DNA of 33,081 nt from Chromatiales bacterium (GCA_029864735.1 JAOTSW010000007.1:1-33081); one strand, 5' to 3'. Numbered from the stretch's first letter, positions 1 to 9,103 are shown. Translations and numbers: made by a program. Notes: a model not told the origin generated them from the sequence alone.

Positions 1-169
1 CAGATAATGTGAACCATGCCCGCTTTTCAGGAGCCAACAGCTGTCTCTTTTTGGCTACGCCCCCGGAGCAGATAAGGGAATATTCCGAACAAAATCAGGC
101 AGTAGAATGCAGGGAAGCCTGCCTGGTGTGTGGCAATTATTTTCAGCCGGCATGAGCGCTAAACCTGCC

Positions 170-1402
170 TCAGCGTCCTGCCCGCTGCAGGCGTTCCAGG
201 GACAGGCTCAACAGGGCAAGCCCCACGCACATCAGCGCCAGGGTGAACATCGGCCACTGGAATCCCCCGGTCAGCTGGGCCATGGCGCCCATGAGCACCG
301 GACCCGCCACACCCCCCACTTCGCCAAAGGTGAAAAACAGGGCGCCGGCGGGAGCGAGTTCCGACGGCTCAACCTGGCCGGACTCGGTCAGGCACAGCAG
401 CGTCAAAGGCCACAGGGCGCTTCTTGCGATACCCAGCAGCACCAGCCCGGCCAGGACAGCCGACAAGGCGCTGGTGGACAGAAGCAGCGCTGCGACGGCG
501 CCACAGGCAAAAAGGCCCGCCAGGGCCCGGGCACGGCCTCCTGCAGGGATAAACCGGGGTACCAGTATGGCGCCAACGATTGTGATGGCGATTGGCAGGG
601 CAGCCAGCAATCCCGCCTGGGCGGGATCCAGCCCCGCCAACCTGAGCATCTCCGGCACCCAGTTGTTCAGTCCGTGCATAAACAGGAAAACACCCGTTGC
701 CAGCACCAGCACCTTCCTGGCAATCGGCCTGGCGAGCAATCGAAGGTAAAGCCCCCAGTCGGCAACCCGTCCCGCTTCCCGGTCGGCCGGCCCCCTGGCC
801 CCCACCGTCCTTGAAATCAGCCACCAGGCTCCGGTGACCAGGGCGCAGAAAAGGCCATACAAAATCAGCACACGGCGCCACTGGTGATCCACCAGCGGCA
901 TTACCCACCACTGGGTCAGGCCCAGGCAAAGCATCGCTCCGACCGAGGGGCCACTCATGTACAAGCCGGTAGCGGCGCCTCGCTCCGAGGGCGCAAACCA
1001 GTAATTGACGAGCTTGGGGGTGGCGATGGAAACCAGGGGCACACCAAGCCCCAGCAAGGACACCGCCAGGTACATGGACAGGTAACTCTCCGCAAAGGCC
1101 CGCAGCAAGGCCGAGAGACTTACCAGGGCGATCCCGATCAGCACGCAGCGGCGCAGGCCTATCCGGTCCACGTAGGCGCCCAGGGGAAGCGCTACGAGCA
1201 GGTACACCAGGGGCCATGCCCCCAGCACCGTACCCATGGCGGTCAGCCCCAGGCCCAGGTCCGCGCTGACCTCGGCCACCAGCGGGGCCAGGGAAAACAT
1301 CACCAGGCCGAAGCTCAGATTGACGGTCCAGATTCCGGCCAGCAATATCCAGCGCCCCGGCCTTCCGGTATCCGGGGAAGAAAATTCCCTGGCATCTGTC
1401 AC
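170..1402 (-). CDS. MFS transporter (CynX/NimT-like)
   Basis: 410-aa ORF with many hydrophobic helices and the MFS motif GAYVDRIGLRR between TM2 and TM3. Confidence 0.85.
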   Translation of the reverse strand: MTDAREFSSPDTGRPGRWILLAGIWTVNLSFGLVMFSLAPLVAEVSADLGLGLTAMGTVLGAWPLVYLLVALPLGAYVDRIGLRRCVLIGIALVSLSALLRAFAESYLSMYLAVSLLGLGVPLVSIATPKLVNYWFAPSERGAATGLYMSGPSVGAMLCLGLTQWWVMPLVDHQWRRVLILYGLFCALVTGAWWLISRTVGARGPADREAGRVADWGLYLRLLARPIARKVLVLATGVFLFMHGLNNWVPEMLRLAGLDPAQAGLLAALPIAITIVGAILVPRFIPAGGRARALAGLFACGAVAALLLSTSALSAVLAGLVLLGIARSALWPLTLLCLTESGQVEPSELAPAGALFFTFGEVGGVAGPVLMGAMAQLTGGFQWPMFTLALMCVGLALLSLSLERLQRAGR

Positions 1403-1629
1403 CGGGACTGCACCTTCATCATCACCTCACCAAGCACGGCGTTGCCGTCCAGGTTTTCCAGATTGGGACGGGGGCAAAACGCCCCGGACAGGACCCGACT
1501 GTCGGCGGATATTCACAGATGTGCAAGTCACGCCGGGTTGGAGAGTCCCAAACCCTGTCTTGGCACCCCTCATGTCTTAAAATACTTGCCACAATGTAAA
1601 ATATATTAGACACTTATCAAGTCTGAATC

Positions 1630-1653
1630 ATGAAGCAATAGAACTTGCTTCAT
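1630..1653. promoter_or_regulatory. Perfect inverted repeat ATGAAGCAA-tagaac-TTGCTTCAT, candidate operator
   Basis: 9-bp perfect arms, 6-nt spacer, in the divergent intergenic region between the MFS gene and the + strand puuA-like gene. Confidence 0.5.
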
Positions 1654-1759
1654 CCGGATTTAAATCCAAACCACACGTATTCCGTCATATTCACCTTGTC
1701 GGCGCGAAATAATGACTCTGAGCGGGATACGCAAATGATGCTTATATTGAACATACACC

Positions 1760-3148
1760 ATGACTGATACCAACAAACCCAAAAGCGGAAGTTATTACTC
1801 TGCGCAAGAACTCCTGACTCGCTATCCCGAGATCAAGACAGCCGAACTGCTGATTTGTGACACCAACGGTGTGTTGCGGGGTAAGCGCGCGGATATCACG
1901 TCCCTGGACAAAATCATCCAGTCGGGAATCAATCTTCCATTGTCTGTTTTTGCCCTGGACATCTCCGGAGAAACCGTGGAAGAGACCGGGCTGGGAATGG
2001 AGACCGGTGACGCCGACGGCATTTGCCAGGTGGTTCCCGGCTCCCTGACCGTGGTTCCCTGGCGTAGTCCCCACCGCGCCCAACTTCAGTTAACCATGAC
2101 GGAATTGGATGGAGAGCCTTTCGAGGGTGATCCACGCACCGTCCTGAACAAGGTGCTGGACCGGTTCCGCGCCGACGGCCTGAAACCGGTAGTCGCCCTG
2201 GAAATGGAGTTCTACCTGGTGGATCGCGAACGCGACAGCCAGGGTAAACCCCAACCGCTGTTCTCTCCGGTGACCGGGGAGCGCCTCAGTTGCAGCCAGG
2301 TTTACAGTATCGTTGAACTTGAAGACTACGCTCCCTTCCTGGCGGAAATTGCCAGGTCCTGCACCGCCCAGGGAATTCCTGCGGACGGTGCGGTAAAGGA
2401 ATACGCCCCGGGGCAGTTCGAGATCAACCTGGATCATACAGACGACCCGCTACTGGGTTGTGACCAGACAGTGATGCTCAAGCGCCTGATTCGTGAAGTC
2501 GCCAAGCGCCACAATTACACCGCCACGTTCATGGCCAAGCCCTACCCCCAGCACGCGGGTAACGGCATGCACATTCACACCAGCGTCCTGGACAAGGACG
2601 GCAACAACATCTTTGCCTGTGACGAGAATCCGGAGAACCAGCCGAAGTTGCGCAATGCCATCGCCGGCCTGGCGGATACCATGCGCGAAGCCATGCTGTT
2701 GTTCGCACCGAATGCCAATTCCTTCAGGCGTTTCAGGGAAGGCTCCTATGCCCCGACCAACAGGGCCTGGGGCTACAACAACCGCACCACCGGCCTGCGA
2801 ATTCCGGCAACCCTGGGTGATGCGAGTCGTATCGAGCACCGGGTAGCCGGTGCCGATGTGAATCCCTATTTGCTCACCGCCGCCGTCCTGGCGGGCATAC
2901 ACCACGGCCTGAGCAAGGAACTGGAACCCGAACCCATAACTGTCGGCAACGCCTACGAGCAGGTGGAAAGTGATTTGCCCCTGACCTGGAATTCGGCGAT
3001 GAAGAAATTTTCCGCGGCCAAGGTCCTGCCGGATTACCTGGGCAAGTCCTTCGTGAAAATGTTTCACGCCATCAAGCGCCAGGAATACGCCCAGTTCAAC
3101 GCAGAGATCACGGCCCTCGAGTACGAGTGGTACCTGAGAAACATCTAG
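1760..3148 (+). CDS. puuA: Glutamine synthetase family protein, probable gamma-glutamylputrescine synthetase (paralog 1)
   Basis: 462-aa ORF with GS motifs (EMEFYLVD, NGMHIHTSV, RAWGYNNRTTGLRIP, EHRVAGADVNPYL); polyamine-gene context. Confidence 0.82.
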   Translation: MTDTNKPKSGSYYSAQELLTRYPEIKTAELLICDTNGVLRGKRADITSLDKIIQSGINLPLSVFALDISGETVEETGLGMETGDADGICQVVPGSLTVVPWRSPHRAQLQLTMTELDGEPFEGDPRTVLNKVLDRFRADGLKPVVALEMEFYLVDRERDSQGKPQPLFSPVTGERLSCSQVYSIVELEDYAPFLAEIARSCTAQGIPADGAVKEYAPGQFEINLDHTDDPLLGCDQTVMLKRLIREVAKRHNYTATFMAKPYPQHAGNGMHIHTSVLDKDGNNIFACDENPENQPKLRNAIAGLADTMREAMLLFAPNANSFRRFREGSYAPTNRAWGYNNRTTGLRIPATLGDASRIEHRVAGADVNPYLLTAAVLAGIHHGLSKELEPEPITVGNAYEQVESDLPLTWNSAMKKFSAAKVLPDYLGKSFVKMFHAIKRQEYAQFNAEITALEYEWYLRNI

Positions 3149-3177
3149 GCTGGATGCCCCGGGCAGAAAGCGCTGCA

Positions 3178-3215
3178 TAAAAAAAGGCCGCATCGTAACC
3201 CGATGCGGCCTTTTT
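3178..3215. terminator. Bidirectional intrinsic terminator
   Basis: A-tract + GGCCGCATCG-taacc-CGATGCGGCC + TTTTT, between convergent genes (stem 3186-3195/3201-3210). Confidence 0.93.
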
Positions 3216-3227
3216 CGTTCTGGCAAG

Positions 3228-3770
3228 CTAGAAGCTTGGCGGTGTGCAGGCGCTGACTATTTCGCAGGTTTCCTTGCCCCGATTTCGAAAACGGTGGGGC
3301 AGATGAGTCTCGAAATAATAGGCGTCACCCGGGCCCAGGGTCCGGGTTTCACCGCCGATCGTAATTTCAATGCTGCCACGAATTACCACACCACCCTCTT
3401 CACCCCTGTGGGTGATCGCATCGGGGCCCGTATCGGCACCTGGCGGGTAAAACTCATGCATGACGCTCATGGCGCGGTCACGCTTGTTCGCGGCCACCAG
3501 CAACATGGACATGTCATCACTGCTCACGTCCACCAGTTCATCGGCCTTGTAGAAATACCCCTCCGAACTTTCGAAATCGAAGGTGAAAAAGTCAGCCAGG
3601 GTCATGGGCAGACCGTCCAGTACCTTGCGCAATGAACCCACTGACGGACTCACCCGGTTCTGCTCTATCAACGAGATCGTGCTATTGGTCACACCCGCCC
3701 GCTTGGCCAGTTCACGCTGGGACAAGCCCCGCATTTCTCGCACTGCCTTTAGTCTTGCACCAATTTCCAC
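3228..3770 (-). CDS. puuR: XRE-family HTH regulator with C-terminal cupin domain (PuuR-like)
   Basis: N-terminal HTH (GLSQRELAKRAGVTNSTISLIEQNRVSPSVGSL) plus cupin (HRGEEGGVVIRGSIEITIGGE..LGPGDAYYFETHLPHRFRN); GTG start. Confidence 0.82.
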   Translation of the reverse strand: MEIGARLKAVREMRGLSQRELAKRAGVTNSTISLIEQNRVSPSVGSLRKVLDGLPMTLADFFTFDFESSEGYFYKADELVDVSSDDMSMLLVAANKRDRAMSVMHEFYPPGADTGPDAITHRGEEGGVVIRGSIEITIGGETRTLGPGDAYYFETHLPHRFRNRGKETCEIVSACTPPSF

Positions 3771-3816
3771 TAGATCCTTTTCTCCTGGTCGCGAATGCGT
3801 CTGCAGTCATCCAATC

Positions 3817-5097
3817 CTAAAGTTTGTCTTTCATCGAAAAAAACAGCATCCCCAGGACCATGCCCGGATAACGCAGCATCGTGCCTCCGGGGAAGGTATG
3901 GATCGGCAAACTGGAGAACACATCGAAGCGCTCCGCCGTTCCGGAAATCGCTTCCGCCATTATCTTTCCTGCAAAGACAGAGGTAGACACTCCATGCCCC
4001 GAAAACCCGTGCCCGAAGAACAGATTGGGCTCCAGTCGACCCAGGTGCGGAAGGCGATTGACCGTGACTGACAAGGTCCCGCCCCAGGCGTAATCGACCT
4101 TCACGTCACTCAATTGCGGGAACAGTTTCAGCATGTAGGGCCGAACAAAATTCAAAATATCCTTTGGGAATGACGGACGGTAATTTTCACCACCGCCGAA
4201 CAACAACCTGTGATCCTCGGACATGCGGAAGTAGTTCACCACGAAGCGACTGTCGTGAACACCGATCCGCTTGCTGATCACCGACCTCGCCCGCTCTTCA
4301 CCCAGGGGCTCGGTGGCGATCATGAAATTATTAATTGGCATGATCTTGCCTGCGACCTTGCGCTCAAGCTTGCCCAGGTAACCATTACAACCCAGGACAA
4401 TAAACGAGGCCTTCACGCTACCTTTGTCGGTGCTGACCAGGGCCGGATCAGTCCGGGTATAAGCGGTCACCCTGGAGTTTTCGAATATTCGCACACCGGC
4501 TTCCCTGGCGGCCCTTGCCAGGCCCAGGGCAAAATTCAAGGGGTGCAGGTGGGCCGCATCATCGTCCAGGAATCCCTCGAAGAATGTTGGCGTGTTCACT
4601 AATGCCCGGGTCTCTTCCTGGCTCAAGGCGTGGGTATTGGGATAGTCGTAGCGTTCAGCCAGGGCGTCAGATAATTCCCTGGCCCATCCGATGTAGCTCT
4701 TCTTGTGCATGCCGACGAGCTGGCCACGCTGAAGGTCGCACTGGATGTCATGCTTGGCCACGCGCTCGCGAATCTCGGCTTTCGCATCTTCGGCGAAATC
4801 CCAGAACTTGCGAGAGGTCTCAAGGCCAAAGGCCTTTTCCATCTCCAGCACGTCCTTTCGCTGTCCGCTGCCAATCAGTCCGCCGTTACGGCCCGAGGCG
4901 CCAAAACCAATCCGCTCGGCTTCCAGTAGGACAACCTGGTATCCGCGTTCAGCAAGGTTGAGTGCCGCAGAAAGACCGGTGTAGCCCCCGCCGATTACGC
5001 AGACGTCAGCCTGCAGATTTTCGGTGAGCTCCGGGTGTTCCTCCAAGCCATTGGCCGTTGCGAAGTAATAGGTATCCGGATAGCCAGCTTGAGTCAT
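3817..5097 (-). CDS. puuB: FAD-dependent oxidoreductase, probable gamma-glutamylputrescine oxidase
   Basis: DAO-type FAD-binding motif (DVCVIGGGYTGLSAALNLAERGYQVVLLEAERIGFGASGRNGG), WGGTLSVTVNRLPHLG, GHGFSGHGV; context. Confidence 0.85.
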   Translation of the reverse strand: MTQAGYPDTYYFATANGLEEHPELTENLQADVCVIGGGYTGLSAALNLAERGYQVVLLEAERIGFGASGRNGGLIGSGQRKDVLEMEKAFGLETSRKFWDFAEDAKAEIRERVAKHDIQCDLQRGQLVGMHKKSYIGWARELSDALAERYDYPNTHALSQEETRALVNTPTFFEGFLDDDAAHLHPLNFALGLARAAREAGVRIFENSRVTAYTRTDPALVSTDKGSVKASFIVLGCNGYLGKLERKVAGKIMPINNFMIATEPLGEERARSVISKRIGVHDSRFVVNYFRMSEDHRLLFGGGENYRPSFPKDILNFVRPYMLKLFPQLSDVKVDYAWGGTLSVTVNRLPHLGRLEPNLFFGHGFSGHGVSTSVFAGKIMAEAISGTAERFDVFSSLPIHTFPGGTMLRYPGMVLGMLFFSMKDKL

Positions 5098-5153
5098 ACA
5101 TCACCCCCCCAGTTGAGTTCCGCGCCCCAGCAGGCGGCGCGGAGTGTCTTCTG

Positions 5154-6521
5154 CTACAAAACCTGTTCTGCCGTGACATCCAGGCACTTGCGGGCCAGGG
5201 CCACCAGTTCGTCAATCTGCTCAACCGTGATCACCAGAGGCGGTGCAGTAATCATGGTGTCACCGACGGATCGCATCACCAGGCCGTTGGCAAAACAGGC
5301 ATTGCGGCAAATAAATCCAACATCACCCTTGGGGGTAAACAGTTCTTTGGTTTCCTTGTTCTTAACCAGTTCGATGGCGCCCATCAGGCCGATGGTGCGT
5401 ACCTCACCCACCAGGGGGTGATCCGCCAGTTCAGCCATGCGCTTGGCAAAGTGCGGTGCGGTCACATTCTTTACCTGCTCGATCACACCTTCGTCACGCA
5501 GCAATTCAATGTTCTTGATTGCCACCGCACAGCAGGCCGGGTGGCCTGAGTAAGTGAAGCCATGGGTAAATTCGCCCCCATCGCTATTGAGGACATCCGC
5601 AACCCTGTCGCCTACCAGCACACCGCCCAGGGGCAGGTAACCGGATGTCACGCCCTTGGCGAAGGGAATCAGGTCAGGCTTGATTCCGAAGTACTGGGAG
5701 CCGAACCACTCGCCCAGGCGCCCGAAGCCGGTGATAACCTCATCAGCCACCAGCAGGATTCCGTACTTGTCACAGATGCGCTGAATTTCCGGCCAGTAGG
5801 TCTTCGGCGGAATGATCACGCCACCGGCGCCCTGGACGGGTTCACCAATAAAGGCCGCAACATTCTCCGCGCCCAGCTCCAGGATCTTATTCTCAAGACC
5901 CTGGGCGACTTCCAGACCAAACGCATCAATATCCAGGTCGCCCTGGTAACCAAACCAGTAGGGCTGGTCGATATGCACCACGCCGGGAATAGTCAGGCCC
6001 AGCTGGTCATGCATACCCTTCATGCCACCCAGGGTTGCGCCACCGATGGTGCTGCCATGATAGGCATTTACCCGGCTGATGATGGTCTGGCGCCCGGCCT
6101 GCCCTTTTAGCTGCCAGTAGCGACGAATCATCCGGATCACGGTGTCGTTGGACTCTGAACCGGAGCCGGTAAAAAACACCTGGTTTATGTGCTCGGGAGA
6201 AACTTCTGCAAGCAAGGTTGACAACCGGATAGCAGGCGGATGAGAGGTTTGGAAGAAACTGTTGTAGTAAGGAAGTTGCTCCAGCTGGGCAGTCGCTGCG
6301 TCAACCAGTTCCTGGCGACCATAGCCCATGTTCACGCACCAAAGACCGGCCATTCCGTCGAGAATCTTGTTGCCATCGGCATCCCAGAGGTAAATGCCGT
6401 TCGCTTTTTCAATGATTCTCGAGCCCTTCTTCGCCAGCCCCTTAAAATCCGTAAACGGATGCAGGTAGTGAGCAGAATCCAGTTTCTGCCACTCTTGAGT
6501 CGTCCGCTTTTCAGTACCCAT
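5154..6521 (-). CDS. spuC: Class III PLP aminotransferase, putrescine/polyamine aminotransferase (SpuC-like)
   Basis: 455 aa; class III signature LLVADEVITGFGRLG..KGVTSGYLPLGGV; located in puu cluster. Confidence 0.82.
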   Translation of the reverse strand: MGTEKRTTQEWQKLDSAHYLHPFTDFKGLAKKGSRIIEKANGIYLWDADGNKILDGMAGLWCVNMGYGRQELVDAATAQLEQLPYYNSFFQTSHPPAIRLSTLLAEVSPEHINQVFFTGSGSESNDTVIRMIRRYWQLKGQAGRQTIISRVNAYHGSTIGGATLGGMKGMHDQLGLTIPGVVHIDQPYWFGYQGDLDIDAFGLEVAQGLENKILELGAENVAAFIGEPVQGAGGVIIPPKTYWPEIQRICDKYGILLVADEVITGFGRLGEWFGSQYFGIKPDLIPFAKGVTSGYLPLGGVLVGDRVADVLNSDGGEFTHGFTYSGHPACCAVAIKNIELLRDEGVIEQVKNVTAPHFAKRMAELADHPLVGEVRTIGLMGAIELVKNKETKELFTPKGDVGFICRNACFANGLVMRSVGDTMITAPPLVITVEQIDELVALARKCLDVTAEQVL

Positions 6522-6603
6522 TAAACTCTCTCCGAATAAATACTCTACTACCGCACAACCCTTTGCCGAGCGATTGTGATTACAGAAACAAGACCCGCCG
6601 TAG

Positions 6604-7953
6604 CTAGACGTTCAGCAGCAGGTACTCTCTCTCCCATGCGCTGATAACCTGGAAGAATTCCTGGTATTCCTCATCCTTCATTTGGCAGTACACATCAATA
6701 AAGCGATCACCAAGCATCTCTCGCATGCCGGCACTTCCACGCAGAAGCGCTGCCGCCTCAGAAACCTCCCGAGGCAGGCTGTGAGGCAGGTTGTAAGCAC
6801 TGCCCACCACCGGTTCGCTGGGTGACAAGTGCTGCTTCATGCCCAGGTAACCTGCGGCCAGGGTCGCGGCAAACGCCAGGTAGGGATTCGCGTCTGCACC
6901 GGGAACACGGTTTTCCACACGCCGGGCCTCGGGCTCAGAGCGCGGCACACGCAAGCCCACTGTCCGGTTGTCATAGCCCCACTGCACGTTAATCGGCGAG
7001 GACAACCTGCTCATGAAGCGGCGATAGCTGTTCACATAGGGTGCGAACAACATGGTTGCCTCGGGGATGTAACGCTGCAAGCCGGCGATATAGGAATGGA
7101 AGGCAGCGCTGTCCTTGCCCTGCTCATCCGTGAAAATATTTTTGCCGGTCTTCTCGTCGATCACGCTCACATGCATGTGCAATGCACTGCCGGGCTCGTT
7201 TTTCATCGGCTTGGCCATGAAGGTCGAATAGATATTCCGGCGCATCGCCGCTTCTCGAACGATACGTTTGAACAGGAACACCTGGTCGGCCAGGTCCAGC
7301 GGGTCGCCATGCAGGAAATTGATTTCCAGCTGGGCGGCACCGGATTCATGAATCAGGTTATCAACGATGATTTCCTGTGCTTCACAGAAATCGTAGATGT
7401 CGTCGATCAGGGGATCGAATTCGTTGATTGCATCGATACTGAATGCCTGGCGCACTGTTTCCTGGCGACCCGAGCGACCCACCGGGGGCTCGAGAGGAAT
7501 ATCAGGATCCGTGTTGGGCTTGACCAGGAAGAACTCGACTTCAGGCGCCAGCACCGGCCGCAGGCCTTCTGCCTTGTACAGGTCCAGCACCCTGCGCAAT
7601 ACATAGCGCGGGGAAATATCAATGGGATCACCATCCTGGGTGAAGCAATCATGGATCACCAGGGCGGTGCGCTCTGACGCCCAGGGCACCATGCGAATCG
7701 TGCTGGCGTCGGGACGCAGGATCATGTCCCGGTCCACCTCATCCACCAGGTCGGTATCCGAGAACTCACCGGTCACGGTCTGGATAAACACGGACTCGGG
7801 AAGTTTCAGGCCCTCGCGACGAAACTTCTTCGCGGGAACGAACTTTCCGCGGGCAACGCCCGCCATATCCGGGACAATACCCTCTACCTCGGAAATTCCG
7901 CGTTCCTTCAACCACTGTTCAATAAAATCTGAGTCTGCTTCATTTTCCAACAT
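6604..7953 (-). CDS. puuA: Glutamine synthetase family protein, probable gamma-glutamylputrescine synthetase (paralog 2)
   Basis: 449 aa with EVEFFLVK, GSALHMHVSV, VQWGYDNRTVGLRVPRS, ENRVPGADANPYLA; start almost abuts puuD stop. Confidence 0.85.
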   Translation of the reverse strand: MLENEADSDFIEQWLKERGISEVEGIVPDMAGVARGKFVPAKKFRREGLKLPESVFIQTVTGEFSDTDLVDEVDRDMILRPDASTIRMVPWASERTALVIHDCFTQDGDPIDISPRYVLRRVLDLYKAEGLRPVLAPEVEFFLVKPNTDPDIPLEPPVGRSGRQETVRQAFSIDAINEFDPLIDDIYDFCEAQEIIVDNLIHESGAAQLEINFLHGDPLDLADQVFLFKRIVREAAMRRNIYSTFMAKPMKNEPGSALHMHVSVIDEKTGKNIFTDEQGKDSAAFHSYIAGLQRYIPEATMLFAPYVNSYRRFMSRLSSPINVQWGYDNRTVGLRVPRSEPEARRVENRVPGADANPYLAFAATLAAGYLGMKQHLSPSEPVVGSAYNLPHSLPREVSEAAALLRGSAGMREMLGDRFIDVYCQMKDEEYQEFFQVISAWEREYLLLNV

Positions 7954-7956
7954 AAA

Positions 7957-8712
7957 TCACCGTTTGCGTCCGTACTTTTTGGCAGCCTCGCCAAAAGCTG
8001 AAAATATCGCCATGGAGACTGCATCGTCAGTTGCCAACCATTCCGGGTGCCACTGCAAGGCCAGGGTAAAACCCGGCGCATTTTCCACCCGAAATGCTTC
8101 TATCAATCCATCAGGGGCATAGGCTTCTGCCACAAGACCCTTGCCCAGCCGGTTAATTCCCTGGCCGTGTAAAGAGTTCACCCTGGCCGTCTCCATTCCA
8201 GTCAATGAATGAAGCACCCCGCCGGGTTCAAATGTCACATCGTGGGCCGGAGCAAACCGCTCCGCAATCGTTTGATCATAATCATCACGATGGTCATTGA
8301 ATCCTTCCTGCTCGTGCACCCTCTGGTACAAGCTGCCGCCAAAGGCCACATTCATTTCCTGCAAGCCACGGCAAACACCCAGTAAGGGCATACCCCGGTT
8401 GATCACCCGCGGGATCAGGCCCAGGGTGGTGGCATCGCGCTCGGGATCATGGTCCGACCCATTAAGGCTGACTTCACCACCGTAATGATGGGCCTCAATA
8501 TTAGTCGGGCTTCCGGTCAGGAATATGCCATCCAGTCGATCCAGGACATGCTCGTCCAACATGGCGTCGCCCATGGCCGGCAGCATTACCGGAATCGCAT
8601 TGGCGGCCTTACTGATGGCTTCCAGATACTGCTCCAGCACGCCATGAATATGCCGACCCATGAATGGCCGCCTGCATGCAGAAACACCGATTACTGGTCT
8701 GTTGGTCTTCAC
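7957..8712 (-). CDS. puuD: Gamma-glutamyl-gamma-aminobutyrate hydrolase (class I GATase-like, peptidase C26)
   Basis: LLGVCRGLQEMNVAFGGSLYQ nucleophile elbow and LQWHPEW catalytic His motif; GTG start. Confidence 0.88.
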   Translation of the reverse strand: MKTNRPVIGVSACRRPFMGRHIHGVLEQYLEAISKAANAIPVMLPAMGDAMLDEHVLDRLDGIFLTGSPTNIEAHHYGGEVSLNGSDHDPERDATTLGLIPRVINRGMPLLGVCRGLQEMNVAFGGSLYQRVHEQEGFNDHRDDYDQTIAERFAPAHDVTFEPGGVLHSLTGMETARVNSLHGQGINRLGKGLVAEAYAPDGLIEAFRVENAPGFTLALQWHPEWLATDDAVSMAIFSAFGEAAKKYGRKR

Positions 8713-8874
8713 GTTCTCTTTTCAGCGCCTGGCACGGTGCCGGCACCTCACTCCTGTTGTGGGCAACCCGGGCGCATTCCGGACAGCTACCCGTTGTTCT
8801 CGCAGAAGCCCTTCGGGGCTCTCGGCCCGACGCGCGCTCCATACTCTTGCCTAACCAGTTTTTGAGGAAATGAA

Positions 8875-9065
8875 GCCCCCTGTGCGGACCCCCTCCTTGT
8901 AGAAGGCGGGCATGCCGGGCGAGACACGGAACGGAGACAGCTGCTCAGGGATATTCGGTGGAATACCTGTCTCCTGACTCGAGCCCGACACCCGTTCTCC
9001 CCTGCCGGGGGTGCCGCAGCAGATCAACACTGCGGGAACGGTGTCCAGCAAAGCTCTGAAAACCT
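8875..9065 (-). ncRNA. Candidate structured RNA / long 5' leader upstream of puuD (class unknown)
   Basis: Nested stems: 8987-8997/9036-9045 enclosing 8999-9002/9007-9010 and 9014-9019/9030-9035; separate hairpin 8933-8940/8967-8974 with inner 8952-8956/8961-8965; imperfect hairpin about 8875-8920. A promoter-like element precedes it. Confidence 0.45.
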
Positions 9066-9071
9066 CCGAGG

Positions 9072-9100
9072 ATCATACCAAAGGTGTTTAATAAATCAAA
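9072..9100 (-). promoter_or_regulatory. Predicted sigma70 promoter, TTTGAT-N17-TATGAT, driving the leader/puuD operon
   Basis: -35 at 9095-9100 and -10 at 9072-9077 (minus strand), 17-nt spacer. Confidence 0.6.
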
Positions 9101-9103
9101 CAC
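9084..9103. promoter_or_regulatory. Inverted repeat GTGTTT-aataaatc-AAACAC overlapping the -35 element, candidate operator
   Basis: Perfect 6-bp arms overlapping the predicted -35 box. Confidence 0.45.

Noticed and set aside
369-1217. 282-aa minus-strand ORF
   Set aside because: Alternate frame of the MFS gene, low-complexity Gly/Arg/Pro composition, no recognisable motif.
2450-3226. 258-aa minus-strand ORF antisense to puuA paralog 1
   Set aside because: Lies antisense in a clear GS gene and includes the terminator; typical of long spurious ORFs in GC-rich DNA.
6829-7677. 282-aa + strand ORF
   Set aside because: Antisense to puuA paralog 2; no family motif.
8851-9051. 66-aa minus-strand ORF over the structured leader
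   Set aside because: The stem-rich sequence explains the region better; no convincing start context or motif.
8930-9060. Cobalamin or glycine riboswitch
   Set aside because: Only a CGAGTCAGGAGACAGG fragment resembles a B12 box; other conserved cobalamin elements and the glycine core are absent.
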